64,000 nucleotides of DNA, taken from Parabacteroides sp. (GTDB taxonomy: Bacteria; Bacteroidota; Bacteroidia; Bacteroidales; Tannerellaceae). Shown here piece by piece: positions 25,470 to 34,149 of this stretch. Positions within the stretch are counted from its first letter, which is position 1. Every line of letters starts with the position of its first letter. The stretch is taken from NCBI GenBank assembly GCA_017481945.1, contig JAFUOJ010000031.1:1-64000 (forward strand), written 5' to 3'. Both the position numbers and the translations under genes were made by a program. Below the pieces are notes generated by a model. The model ran no database searches, had not been told where the DNA came from, and saw only the letters and a list, made by a program, of their open reading frames with translations.

Positions 25470-28337
25470 TTATTCTTTTTCAAATATCCAAACCGGTCCT
25501 ACCAATCCCATTGATTGAATCGGTTGATTTTTATTTTTAAGAACTGTGTATTTCTGAGCAGTCGGATTATCTTTTAATGTTTTCATATAGTTACCCATTG
25601 TAGTTGCTACTCGAACTTCAATTTTATTCTCTCCTACTTTTAAATAATCAGAAATATCATAGATACGTTCCCCAAACCATTTGACACCACAAGATTGTCC
25701 ATTTATATAAAGTTCATTTACTCCCCAAACTTTTCCCAAATTCAAAATTTTTCGTTTAGAATCTGTCACATGAAGTGTTGTTCGATAAATAGCTTCTCCT
25801 GTAAAATAAACAAACTCAGTATCTTTTAAATCCTTTAATTGTGGCATGTACATAGATTTCTTCCATTGTTTCCTACAATGTCGTAATTCAACAACCCAAT
25901 CATTTACTTCCTGACATCCCCTTCCTGAACGAGGTAACGGCTGCCAAATTTTTCCACGTGTTTCTTTATCAAAAACAATCATATAGGTTTCTGCCGGTCC
26001 TAAATCCAAATGAAATCTTCCCTCTTTCAACTGAATTTTAAACTTTTCTCCCGTATTTGGATCCCAAATCCAAGCCTGACGTCCTCGTATAATTTTTGGG
26101 GAGAAGAATAAATCAGTCTGTATTCCTTCATGCATATGTGTATTTACAAACAAAAAGATATCAACTTTATCATCTCTTTGATAATGGTTTTGCAATAAGA
26201 AACGATCAGGATTTTCAATTGTCACCGCATGAGGTAAATGATATTGTTGAATTATTTGCTGATACCACTCCAGATATTTTCCATCTGCTGGTTTTTCCAA
26301 TAATACAAAACGATCTGAATAATTTTTCAATTTATCAATCCAATCCTGAACTTCTTTATCACGTTCCTTATAATCTTTCAATCCTAAAGACTTTTTCGGG
26401 TATTGTCCCATACAAAAAACACGACCTCCTGTCAAAACAAAATCATACAACTTGGCTAATGTAGCAGGAGTAGTTCCACTTACTTCTATTAGAAATAGGA
26501 CCTCATATTGTTTCTTTCCATAACATAACTTCCCATTTTTAACAACCATATCCTGCAATACCAATTCTGTCACATAATCAGCACCACCTCCATTTTTATG
26601 GATTGCCTCCCATATTAAAGAGGTATAAGGTACATTCAATCTCTCAGGGAACGGATCCGTTTGTACTCCCATCTCTCCCCACATATCATAATTAGCAGGA
26701 AGTAAAGCTATATCCGTACACATATCTGCTTGTTGCAATTGAGAAGACAGACGTGCACGATATTTATTCAAATATTTAAAATAAGGCCACCACGGGTTAT
26801 TCTCATGATAATAAGAACCATATCGAACCCAACCCGGGAAAGGAGCTTCCGGTGGTGTATAATTATATCCGGACCATATCGGATGAGTAGTACCAGAAAT
26901 AGCACTCATATCTGAACCTATCTTCAAGAACTCCAATGTTGCATTAAATACAGTATAAGTATTAGTCATTTCTTCTGCACTCACAATTCGTTTACCCGTT
27001 AAATTTGCAGCAGAAGAGACGTATTTATTAATCATTGTATAAGCACGACCTCGGCGATAATCTTCATCCCCCATTTCTTCTCCAACCCGATGTTTCAACC
27101 AATTAGTAGTCCATGATTCTCCCTCCGGAATATCATAACCCAAACTACTTTCCAATGGAAAAAAGCCTCGTCCATAAGCTTGAGCACGTGACTTAATATT
27201 CAACTCCCGACACCATTTCAAATAAGTTTTCGTAAAACGTTCATATAACAATTCGGCTTTTGTCAATTCAAAATCAAAACGAACCCGATTCGTTTCTTCT
27301 AAAAACACAGGAGTTTTAGACGCTCCATAATTAGCACTAACAACAGCTCCTAAACGTCCAACTTTAAACATTATAAATGGTAACCAAGGCATTAATTCAT
27401 ACCCTCGTCTTTTTTTAAATTCCTCAGCAAAATCAGAAGTCCAATTACAACCTTCCAATTCCATACTATCAGTAAAAAATGCACGAAGATGTTGAGATAA
27501 AGGTCCTGTCTTCTTTTGAATTGTATCTGACATGTGGCGCAAATATTTATAAACGGCCTTTTCATCCATGTGATTCAAAATTGCACCTGCTGCCCCTGGA
27601 GCACCATTAATCACACTCGCAAATGATTTATATTTTACAAGTGCATATAGTACATATTTTCCTTGAGGTACTTCAATGCGAATCACCTCTTCATTACATT
27701 TATCAGAAAGATCTATCACTTGATCTAAATTTCCTACCGGATCCGGAACCAATTTTAAAGTGACTAATTCACAAGTACGAGAGGGATTAGGAACAGTTAC
27801 ACCTGGATCTACCGATTTAAAAATATGGAAACGAGAAGTCTCAAATATGGTTCCTCCTTCAACCGCCTCTGCATACAAAATCATCACTTGTGCCCGTTCC
27901 TCATAAGGAAGAGATTCTGATCCAAAAGGCCAACCTGAACCAACAATCAAATCACAAGTCATATCTAACTTTTTGGCTTCCGCAAAAGTGACTTGTAGCA
28001 TCTCAATCCATTCATCACTTAACCAATATAAAGAACGCTTTCCAGCGTCATTATCAGTAGATGGTAAAGCTATCGGATTAATCTCAACCCCACCAATACC
28101 AGCTTCTTTCAACAAATGTAACTCTCGAAGCAGTTCTTTCGCTTCTACCTTATTACCATTCCACCACCAACGAACAAACGGACGAAAAAGAGGTTCTGGA
28201 TTCACAAAAGAATCATAATAATTTCCTTTTCTCTGAATGCCACCAATCTTAGGGGTTGCCCATAATTTTTTACTCGGAATAATAGAACATCCAGCCGTTA
28301 ATAGAACCGATTGTTTTATAAAATCTCGTCTTTGCAT
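25470..28337 (-). CDS. GH106-like alpha-L-rhamnosidase
   Basis: 955 residues. Opens with QRRDFIKQSVLLTAGCS, a twin-arginine-like export signal. The following FRPFVRWWWNGN and LLKEAGIGGVEI are the hallmark start of the GH106-type (alpha-L-rhamnosidase) barrel, and the length fits. Other landmarks are DLIVGSGWPFG and AFFTDSMELEG, the latter probably containing acidic active-site residues. A C-terminal galactose-binding-like sandwich (about 860-945) contains VWGVNELYINGQSCGVKWF. It likely releases L-rhamnose from plant pectin or bacterial polysaccharides. It lies 44 bases downstream of an (alpha/alpha)6-barrel gene on the same strand. Confidence 0.85.
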   Translation of the reverse strand: MQRRDFIKQSVLLTAGCSIIPSKKLWATPKIGGIQRKGNYYDSFVNPEPLFRPFVRWWWNGNKVEAKELLRELHLLKEAGIGGVEINPIALPSTDNDAGKRSLYWLSDEWIEMLQVTFAEAKKLDMTCDLIVGSGWPFGSESLPYEERAQVMILYAEAVEGGTIFETSRFHIFKSVDPGVTVPNPSRTCELVTLKLVPDPVGNLDQVIDLSDKCNEEVIRIEVPQGKYVLYALVKYKSFASVINGAPGAAGAILNHMDEKAVYKYLRHMSDTIQKKTGPLSQHLRAFFTDSMELEGCNWTSDFAEEFKKRRGYELMPWLPFIMFKVGRLGAVVSANYGASKTPVFLEETNRVRFDFELTKAELLYERFTKTYLKWCRELNIKSRAQAYGRGFFPLESSLGYDIPEGESWTTNWLKHRVGEEMGDEDYRRGRAYTMINKYVSSAANLTGKRIVSAEEMTNTYTVFNATLEFLKIGSDMSAISGTTHPIWSGYNYTPPEAPFPGWVRYGSYYHENNPWWPYFKYLNKYRARLSSQLQQADMCTDIALLPANYDMWGEMGVQTDPFPERLNVPYTSLIWEAIHKNGGGADYVTELVLQDMVVKNGKLCYGKKQYEVLFLIEVSGTTPATLAKLYDFVLTGGRVFCMGQYPKKSLGLKDYKERDKEVQDWIDKLKNYSDRFVLLEKPADGKYLEWYQQIIQQYHLPHAVTIENPDRFLLQNHYQRDDKVDIFLFVNTHMHEGIQTDLFFSPKIIRGRQAWIWDPNTGEKFKIQLKEGRFHLDLGPAETYMIVFDKETRGKIWQPLPRSGRGCQEVNDWVVELRHCRKQWKKSMYMPQLKDLKDTEFVYFTGEAIYRTTLHVTDSKRKILNLGKVWGVNELYINGQSCGVKWFGERIYDISDYLKVGENKIEVRVATTMGNYMKTLKDNPTAQKYTVLKNKNQPIQSMGLVGPVWIFEKE

Positions 28338-28381
28338 AAGTATGATTTAAGTAGTTTATATAATACAAATTTATTCTCGTT

Positions 28382-29722
28382 TTATTTCCCCATCAGAAAA
28401 ACAGCTAAAGGGGAAGTAACTGTTGTTAAATAAACAGGATTCTGTCGAGTTCCCTTTTTATTAAAACATTCATAAGGTGCACCATATTCTTCTCCCTTAC
28501 GAAAATCATTTTCTCTAAGCTCTTCGATATATTCTTTAACCATCATTGCTGCTGATTGCTTATCCGTAATTGCAATCGTATGACTTACCCAACCGACTGG
28601 GGTCCCCCAATAAGAGCCATTCTGATATTCCTCTTTCTTAACATGAGTTTTTTCCCAAGCTGTCTCCTCGCTGTAATCGTCTGAGACAAGTATATGACGA
28701 ACATTTCCTCGATAAGATAATTCTCCCTGTTTATAAGCTTCTGCCAAAGTTCGAGAAGTCTTTATCAATTGTTCTTCCTCCAAAATACCAAGGTAAGCAG
28801 CCAAAGCTGTACACCAAACATCTCCTTGTGCACCTATACCTGTAGACGCTAAAAGAAGTCCTCTCTCATTATAAAACAATTCCAATATCGCACTTTTTAT
28901 TTTTTCTGTAACCTCCTTATAATATTTTGCTCTCCCTTGCTCCCCAATAGAATTACAAAGTTCTTCCATCTGTAATGCCGCACGATATTTAAATACAGAA
29001 GCGATACTCAAATCTCCCGTAAGACAAATCGCGTCTCGAAAACCAAAATCAACTCCTCTCAACTTCTCTGTGGTATAAACAATATGATTATCCAAATGAG
29101 AAGGAGGAACCACAAAAGCTCTCTCTAACCTTTCTTTTAATGTAATACCGTTAATCTGCTCATAAAGAATAGAGCTATTTCCTGTACTTTTTACATACAT
29201 ATAAGTCATGTGTACAAAAAAGAACTGATCACTATACGGTGGAAAAGTTCCCCATTGAGGAGTACCCTGTTCTTCATAACTATAAGTTCCCGGAAAATAA
29301 ACAGGTAAAGAATCATCTATACGTATATGGTCTGCTATTGATCCTAACGGGACCATACCTCCTGCACGAGTAATCCACGTCTGATCCGCTTGTGTAGCTG
29401 CTGTTAATTTCAACATGTGTAATTGTTCAGTCGCAGAGACTAATCCACAATCAAGGGACATCGCATAATCCCGAATCCAAAACGAAGGATAACAATCCCG
29501 ACCACCCGGACGTATCAACACACCTCCTGTCGCATTAGGACCAAACTTTTCCGATACCTTTTGATTAGGATAGATACGAGAACTCTCCATTACATCCTCT
29601 GCCATCTTTTTCAAAAACTCAATATCCTCCCTATCCACATAGTCTACCAATTTATTTTGAGAAAAGATGATATACGGGCTATAAAACAATAAAATTGCAA
29701 TTAGTATTAGTTCTTTTTTCAT
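28382..29722 (-). CDS. Exported (alpha/alpha)6-barrel protein, putative glycoside hydrolase
   Basis: 446 residues with a signal peptide (residues 1-21, IIFSQ). GGRDCYPSFWIRDYAMSLDCG is the kind of Trp/Arg/Asp substrate strand found in six-hairpin glycosidases, followed by further paired helices and an acidic FGFRDAICLTGDLS. I do not recognise the exact family. Its pairing with the GH106-like gene suggests a two-enzyme rhamnoside or rhamnogalacturonan unit, with no susC/susD genes nearby. A -7 element lies at 29754-29761. Confidence 0.75.
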   Translation of the reverse strand: MKKELILIAILLFYSPYIIFSQNKLVDYVDREDIEFLKKMAEDVMESSRIYPNQKVSEKFGPNATGGVLIRPGGRDCYPSFWIRDYAMSLDCGLVSATEQLHMLKLTAATQADQTWITRAGGMVPLGSIADHIRIDDSLPVYFPGTYSYEEQGTPQWGTFPPYSDQFFFVHMTYMYVKSTGNSSILYEQINGITLKERLERAFVVPPSHLDNHIVYTTEKLRGVDFGFRDAICLTGDLSIASVFKYRAALQMEELCNSIGEQGRAKYYKEVTEKIKSAILELFYNERGLLLASTGIGAQGDVWCTALAAYLGILEEEQLIKTSRTLAEAYKQGELSYRGNVRHILVSDDYSEETAWEKTHVKKEEYQNGSYWGTPVGWVSHTIAITDKQSAAMMVKEYIEELRENDFRKGEEYGAPYECFNKKGTRQNPVYLTTVTSPLAVFLMGK

Positions 29723-29753
29723 AAATAGAATTTATCTCATTTTGTTTCAGCAA

Positions 29754-29761
29754 CAAACTTA
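29754..29761 (-). promoter_or_regulatory. -7 element for the glycosidase pair
   Basis: TAAGTTTG on the minus strand fits TAnnTTTG, about 32 bases before the ATG at 29722, within the divergent gap shared with the tauE-type gene. Confidence 0.5.
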
Positions 29762-29845
29762 CAAAAAAATCCACTCTTTTCTACCCTATAGATTCAAGAA
29801 GATCTCCTTTTTTCAAACATAAAGATAGATAAATAGCTTCTTAAC

Positions 29846-30616
29846 TTGACAGTTTCAATGAATCCTATTACTTTTGACAAAAATTTTCAAATGCTACAAA
29901 CAACAACATTCATATTTCTTCTTTCCATTATCGCCAGCTTCATTCAACGGGTCAGCGGCTTTGGTTTTGGGATATTTGTAATGATGTTTTTCCCGTTCTT
30001 CCTACCCTCTTACGGAGAATCGCTTACGCTTTCAGGATTATTAGCAGGAACAACCGCATTACTGATCGCCGTACGGGATTGGCGATACATCTGCTGGCGG
30101 TTGATGGGGATTATTATATTATTTAATGTAATAGCGTCATTTGTAGCAATAGAATACATGTCCTCTTTGGAAAATGAGACACTCAAACGCTGTTTAGGGA
30201 TCGTACTCGTTCTCATCTCTCTCTATTTTTTATTCTACGAAGGGAAATTAAATCTACTGTTCAGATCTAAATCTGCTCAGGTTATTATTGGAACGATCAG
30301 CGGAGTAATGGGTGGTATGTTTGCCATGCCCGGCCCTCCCGTTGTACTTTATTGTATTGGAGTGATTGAAGACAAACAAAGATACATCACCACCTTACAG
30401 GCATTCTCTGTTATTTTCAATATTTTCTATACCCTATTCCGAGCACGAGTCGGGTTCTTTGGAGAAAATACGCTATTATGGTGGGGTATTGGATTAATCG
30501 GCTTAGTCATTGGTGCTTGGTTAGGCTCTCTTTGCTTTGAGCGTATAAGCCGTATTTTACTCAAACGGATTGTCTATATAATTATGCTGATCAGTGGCGT
30601 CGTTGCCATCTTTTGA
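29846..30616 (+). CDS. TauE/SafE family membrane permease
   Basis: 256 residues, about eight hydrophobic helices. The paired motif of the family is seen: SFIQRVSGFGFGIFVMMFFP in the first half and GTISGVMGGMFAMPGPPVVLY in the second. The family exports sulfite, sulfoacetate or related organosulfur anions, but the substrate cannot be assigned. Transcribed away from the glycosidase pair. An ATG slightly upstream is used here; a start at the Met of MNPITFDKNF or MLQTTTFIF is also possible. Confidence 0.85.
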   Translation: MTVSMNPITFDKNFQMLQTTTFIFLLSIIASFIQRVSGFGFGIFVMMFFPFFLPSYGESLTLSGLLAGTTALLIAVRDWRYICWRLMGIIILFNVIASFVAIEYMSSLENETLKRCLGIVLVLISLYFLFYEGKLNLLFRSKSAQVIIGTISGVMGGMFAMPGPPVVLYCIGVIEDKQRYITTLQAFSVIFNIFYTLFRARVGFFGENTLLWWGIGLIGLVIGAWLGSLCFERISRILLKRIVYIIMLISGVVAIF

Positions 30617-30684
30617 TAGTATTTTCAGTTCAAGTACACTGAATTTTATAGAATTTTCCTATAAAACCAGTCATATTGATTAGA

Positions 30685-30729
30685 TTTTATCATATTTAAT
30701 TGCATAATCCAAACAGTTTTATCATATTT
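30685..30729. repeat. Two direct repeats upstream of the tryptophanase-like gene
   Basis: TTTTATCATATTT occurs at 30685-30697 and again at 30717-30729, 32 bp apart (three helical turns), 58 bases before the start codon of the tryptophanase-like gene. Placement and phasing suggest a regulator binding site. The gap 30617-30787 otherwise shows no clear TAnnTTTG match. Confidence 0.45.
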
Positions 30730-30787
30730 GTGGCCTATTTGCGTAAAAAACGTTAGAAAATAATATCACGAAAAACAAATAAAACAA

Positions 30788-32239
30788 ATGTCAGAAGTAA
30801 AATTTTACAAAACAGATCAACAAGTTCCTTTGGAAATGCACAAAGTGCGCGTAGTTCAAAAATTATTCTTACCTACAGTCGAGGAACGAGTAAAGAAAAT
30901 CAACGAAGCCGGAAATAATACATTTTTACTACAAAATAAAGATGTATTCATGGATATGCTAACCGACTCTGGTGTAAACGCCATGTCGGACAACCAGATG
31001 GCAGCTATGATGCAAGCAGACGATTCATACGCCGGCTCTGAAACCTGTAACCGTCTGTTGAAAGTCATCAAAGAGGTTTTCGGTACGGAACATTTCCTTC
31101 CTGCTCACCAAGGACGTGCTTGTGAAAACATTTTAGCAGAAGCATTCGTTAAACCGGGTGACGTGATTCCGATGAACTTCCACTTCACAACTACCAAAGC
31201 TCACATCACTCGTTTGGGTGGTTCAGTAGTTGAATTAGTTCGTCCTATCGGTTTGGAACCTAAGAATAATGAACCGTTCAAAGGTAATTTCGATATTCCT
31301 CGCTTACAGGCATTAATTAAAGAGGTAGGTGCTGAACATATTCCTTTCGTTCGTATTGAAGCCGGTACAAACCTAATCGGTGGTCAGCCTCTTTCTTTGG
31401 AAAATATGCTTGAAGTAGCTCGTGTCTGCAAAGAAAATGGAATCATCAGCGTATTAGACGCCTCTTTATTACAGGACAACCTCTATTTCATCAAGACTCG
31501 TGAAGCCGCTTGCAAATATATGAGCATTCGCGAAATCATGCGTACCCTTTGCGACAAGATGGATTTGATCTACTTCTCAAGCCGCAAATTAGGTTTCGCT
31601 CGTGGTGGTGGTATCGTTTCTAACAACGAACAGCTCATCTTGAAGATGAAACAATTCATTCCTCTTTATGAAGGATTCCTTACTTACGGAGGTATGGAGG
31701 TACGTTCAATGGAAGCCATCGCTGTTGGTTTATTGGAAACAATGGATGAAGAAATCATCAATCAAGGTCCGATGTTCATCGAATATTTAGTGAAAGAATT
31801 GGATGACTACGGTGTTCCTATGATTATGCCGGCCGGTGGTTTAGGTGCTCACATCAATGCAACAGAGTTCTTGGAAGGTATGCCTCACGATAAATATCCA
31901 GCCGGTGCTTTGGCAGCTGCTTTATACATTGCCGGAGGTATTCGCGGTATGGAACGTGGTACCATTTCTGAACAGCGTGACCCGGACGGTTCTGAACATT
32001 TTGCCGAACTGGAACTTCTTCGTTTGGCTTGTCCGCGCCGCGTATTTACGCTTTCTCAAATCAAATATTGCGCAGACCGCGTAAAATGGTTGTACGACAA
32101 CCGCGCTTTGATTGGTGGATTGCGTTGGGTAGAAGAGCCGGACGTACTTCGTTTCTTCTTCGGACGACTGGCACCGGTAGACGATTGGCAGCATAAGTTG
32201 GCCGCTAAATTTAGAGCTGATTTTGGTGACAGTCTTTAA
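30788..32239 (+). CDS. Divergent tryptophanase/tyrosine phenol-lyase family enzyme
   Basis: 483 residues, fold-type I PLP enzyme. Aligns by eye along its whole length with tryptophanase: LTDSGVNAMSD, DSYAGSE (Tyr81), PAHQGRACENI, NFHFTTTKAHI, VLDASLLQDN (Asp224, binds the PLP ring N), and LRLACPRRVFT (carboxylate Arg). The PLP Lys is Lys267 in FSSRKLGFARGGG. Two normally invariant positions differ. The Lys before the PLP Lys is Arg266, and the Arg three residues after the PLP Asp is Leu227. Substrate specificity is therefore open; it may be another beta-eliminating lyase. It is followed 14 bases later by the DUF554 gene. Confidence 0.85.
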   Translation: MSEVKFYKTDQQVPLEMHKVRVVQKLFLPTVEERVKKINEAGNNTFLLQNKDVFMDMLTDSGVNAMSDNQMAAMMQADDSYAGSETCNRLLKVIKEVFGTEHFLPAHQGRACENILAEAFVKPGDVIPMNFHFTTTKAHITRLGGSVVELVRPIGLEPKNNEPFKGNFDIPRLQALIKEVGAEHIPFVRIEAGTNLIGGQPLSLENMLEVARVCKENGIISVLDASLLQDNLYFIKTREAACKYMSIREIMRTLCDKMDLIYFSSRKLGFARGGGIVSNNEQLILKMKQFIPLYEGFLTYGGMEVRSMEAIAVGLLETMDEEIINQGPMFIEYLVKELDDYGVPMIMPAGGLGAHINATEFLEGMPHDKYPAGALAAALYIAGGIRGMERGTISEQRDPDGSEHFAELELLRLACPRRVFTLSQIKYCADRVKWLYDNRALIGGLRWVEEPDVLRFFFGRLAPVDDWQHKLAAKFRADFGDSL

Positions 32240-32253
32240 TCTTAAAGGTTATT

Positions 32254-32946
32254 ATGTTAGGAACTCTTGTTAATACATTAACGATTATCGTCGGAAGTAC
32301 CTTCGGGCACTTCGTCAAAAAAGGTATCAAAAAAGAGTATCAGAAAGTGATGTTTACAGCTATGGGATTGGCCTCCTTGGCTTTAGGATTCAATGCTGTA
32401 AGCAATCACTTACCTAAAAGTCAATATCCCGTACTATTTATCATCAGCCTCTCTATCGGGGGGCTGATCGGTACGGTGATTGACATAGACGGACGTTTTA
32501 AACGATTGGTTTCCCGTTTCTCTTCCTCTAATTCCAATTTAGCTCAAGGACTTTCAACCGGTATCCTGCTCTATTGTATCGGAACGCTTTCCATCGTCGG
32601 ACCGATGTTGAGTGCCCTTTATAACGACAATACCTATCTTTTTACCAACGCAACATTGGATTTGGTCACTTCAGCCGTATTAGCAGCAACCTACGGTATT
32701 GGCATGATCCTGGCAGCCCCTGTCCTCTTCTGCTGGCAAGGAAGCATTTACCTGTTGACCTCTTTGGTAGGAAATGTAATCCCAGACGCTTTGATGACAG
32801 AGGTTTCTATTGTCGGGGGAATTTTGATTGCCGCTTCCGGATTAGGAATTTTAGAGATAAAAGATTGTAAGACGCTGAATCTGTTGCCCTCTTTAGCTAT
32901 CCCCGTTTTCTTCTTCATTGCAAAGTATTTTATTTTTGGAGTATAA
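32254..32946 (+). CDS. DUF554 family membrane protein
   Basis: 230 residues with six or seven hydrophobic helices. N terminus MLGTLVNTLTIIVGSTFGHFVKKGI and the GLIGTVIDIDGR segment are typical of DUF554 (YdfK/YqgA). Possibly a small-molecule transporter; no substrate is established. It follows the tryptophanase-like gene closely and is probably co-transcribed, so it could move that enzyme's substrate or product (inference). Confidence 0.85.
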   Translation: MLGTLVNTLTIIVGSTFGHFVKKGIKKEYQKVMFTAMGLASLALGFNAVSNHLPKSQYPVLFIISLSIGGLIGTVIDIDGRFKRLVSRFSSSNSNLAQGLSTGILLYCIGTLSIVGPMLSALYNDNTYLFTNATLDLVTSAVLAATYGIGMILAAPVLFCWQGSIYLLTSLVGNVIPDALMTEVSIVGGILIAASGLGILEIKDCKTLNLLPSLAIPVFFFIAKYFIFGV

Positions 32947-32961
32947 TATAATGCCTCCCGG

Positions 32962-33116
32962 ATTCGTTTCAAACATTTGTTTATAACGAATTACATATAT
33001 AAAATTCTACCTAAACAAACGCTTAAGCAGAATCAAGTCCACTTATTCTATTCAAACAAATGTTTAAATAGAATAATAGATACTGGATTCGTTTTAAACA
33101 TTTGCTTAAGACGAAT
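32962..33116. repeat. Four helically phased 30-bp dyad elements
   Basis: Four imperfect 30-bp palindromes at 32962-32991, 33004-33033, 33045-33074 and 33087-33116. Start-to-start spacing is 42, 41 and 42 bp, close to four helical turns, with 11-12 bp AT-rich spacers. Outer elements 1 and 4 have ATTCGT/ACGAAT arms; inner elements 2 and 3 have ATTCT/AGAAT arms. The cores (AAACATTTGYTTA) run in the order plus, minus, minus, plus. Arms change together, so the symmetry is conserved. The array lies between the DUF554 stop and the aldose epimerase promoter. Function unknown. Confidence 0.85.
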
Positions 33117-33151
33117 CAGCTAAAATTCGAACCTCTTTAAAGAATATGTAG

Positions 33152-33159
33152 TATCTTTG
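33152..33159 (+). promoter_or_regulatory. -7 element for the aldose epimerase gene
   Basis: TATCTTTG, an exact TAnnTTTG match, 36 bases after the last phased dyad and 35 before the ATG at 33195. The dyad array is therefore directly upstream of this promoter. Confidence 0.65.
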
Positions 33160-33194
33160 TTGGGAATTAAAACATTTAATCTAATTGTTCTCTT

Positions 33195-34073
33195 ATGGAA
33201 ACTATTAATAATTCAATCCTCACGGTACAAGTGGCAGAACATGGAGCCGAGTTACAAAGCATTCAAAAGAATGGAAAAGAATATTTATGGCAGGGAGACG
33301 CCCGTTTTTGGGGCAGACGCTCTCCAGTCCTATTTCCAATTGTAGGTCGCGTGTGGAATAATATCTACCGTCACGAGGGGAAAAATTATGAGTTAGGACA
33401 ACATGGATTTGCTCGTGATATGGATTTCAAATTACTCAGTAAAGAGGCAGATCGAATTGAATATGAATTAGAAAGTACACCGGAGTCATTGGCGAAATAT
33501 CCTTTTCCTTTCCGTTTAAAAATCGGCTATCAGTTAGAAGGGAATCAAGTGATTGTCTCTTGGCAGGTAGAAAACATCAGCGAAACAGACCTGTATTTCC
33601 AAATCGGTGCACATCCGGCCTTTTATTATCCGGATTTCAACCCGGAGACTACAGACCGTTGCTTTTTTGCTTTCGATTCAACTCAAGAATTGAAATATAT
33701 TTGCCCGGTAGAGAAAGGTTGTGTATCTCCGGAAGTCCATACGTTGGAACGGAATGCCGAGGGACTCATGCCGGTAGATATTCATACGTTTGACTGTGAC
33801 ACCTATATTTTCGAGAATAAACAGGTAAAGAAAATCACGCTGTTAGACAAAGCGAAAAATCCCTATTTAAGTTTGGAATTCGACACACCTTTGGTAGCGA
33901 TTTGGTCACCCACCAAACAACATCCTGACTGTCCGTTTATCTGTATCGAACCTTGGTATGGTCGTTGCGATTCGATGGGATACGAAGGAGAGTATAAAGA
34001 GAAAGATTGGATCCAAAAGCTCGTTGCAGGGGGCATTTTTGAGGCAACATATAAAATAATTATCGAAGAATAG
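33195..34073 (+). CDS. Aldose 1-epimerase family protein
   Basis: 292 residues, cytoplasmic, galactose-mutarotase-like beta-sandwich. Motifs: GRRSPVLFPIVGRVWN near the N terminus, QHGFARDMDF with the conserved His, QIGAHPAFYYPD with the second His, and CIEPWYGRCDS with the catalytic Glu region. Belongs to the LacX/YeaD-like branch that acts on sugars or sugar phosphates. Single gene with its own promoter at 33152. Confidence 0.9.
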   Translation: METINNSILTVQVAEHGAELQSIQKNGKEYLWQGDARFWGRRSPVLFPIVGRVWNNIYRHEGKNYELGQHGFARDMDFKLLSKEADRIEYELESTPESLAKYPFPFRLKIGYQLEGNQVIVSWQVENISETDLYFQIGAHPAFYYPDFNPETTDRCFFAFDSTQELKYICPVEKGCVSPEVHTLERNAEGLMPVDIHTFDCDTYIFENKQVKKITLLDKAKNPYLSLEFDTPLVAIWSPTKQHPDCPFICIEPWYGRCDSMGYEGEYKEKDWIQKLVAGGIFEATYKIIIEE

Positions 34074-34118
34074 AACATATTTATATCCATTCAAGGGACT
34101 TTTACAATAATTTTGGGC

Positions 34119-34126
34119 TATCTTTG
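34119..34126 (+). promoter_or_regulatory. -7 element for the M24 peptidase gene
   Basis: TATCTTTG, exact TAnnTTTG match, 23 bases before the ATG at 34150, implying a very short leader. Confidence 0.6.
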
Positions 34127-34149
34127 AAGCGTGAAAAAAGAGCAGCAAA

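Noticed and set aside
28376-28383. TAAATTTG on the minus strand as an internal promoter for the GH106-like gene
   Set aside because: Lies at the stop codon of the upstream gene in AT-rich sequence; the two genes are more simply co-transcribed.
32962-33116. CRISPR-like array of four repeats
   Set aside because: Repeats are themselves palindromic and alternate in orientation, spacers are only 11-12 bp, and no cas genes are present.
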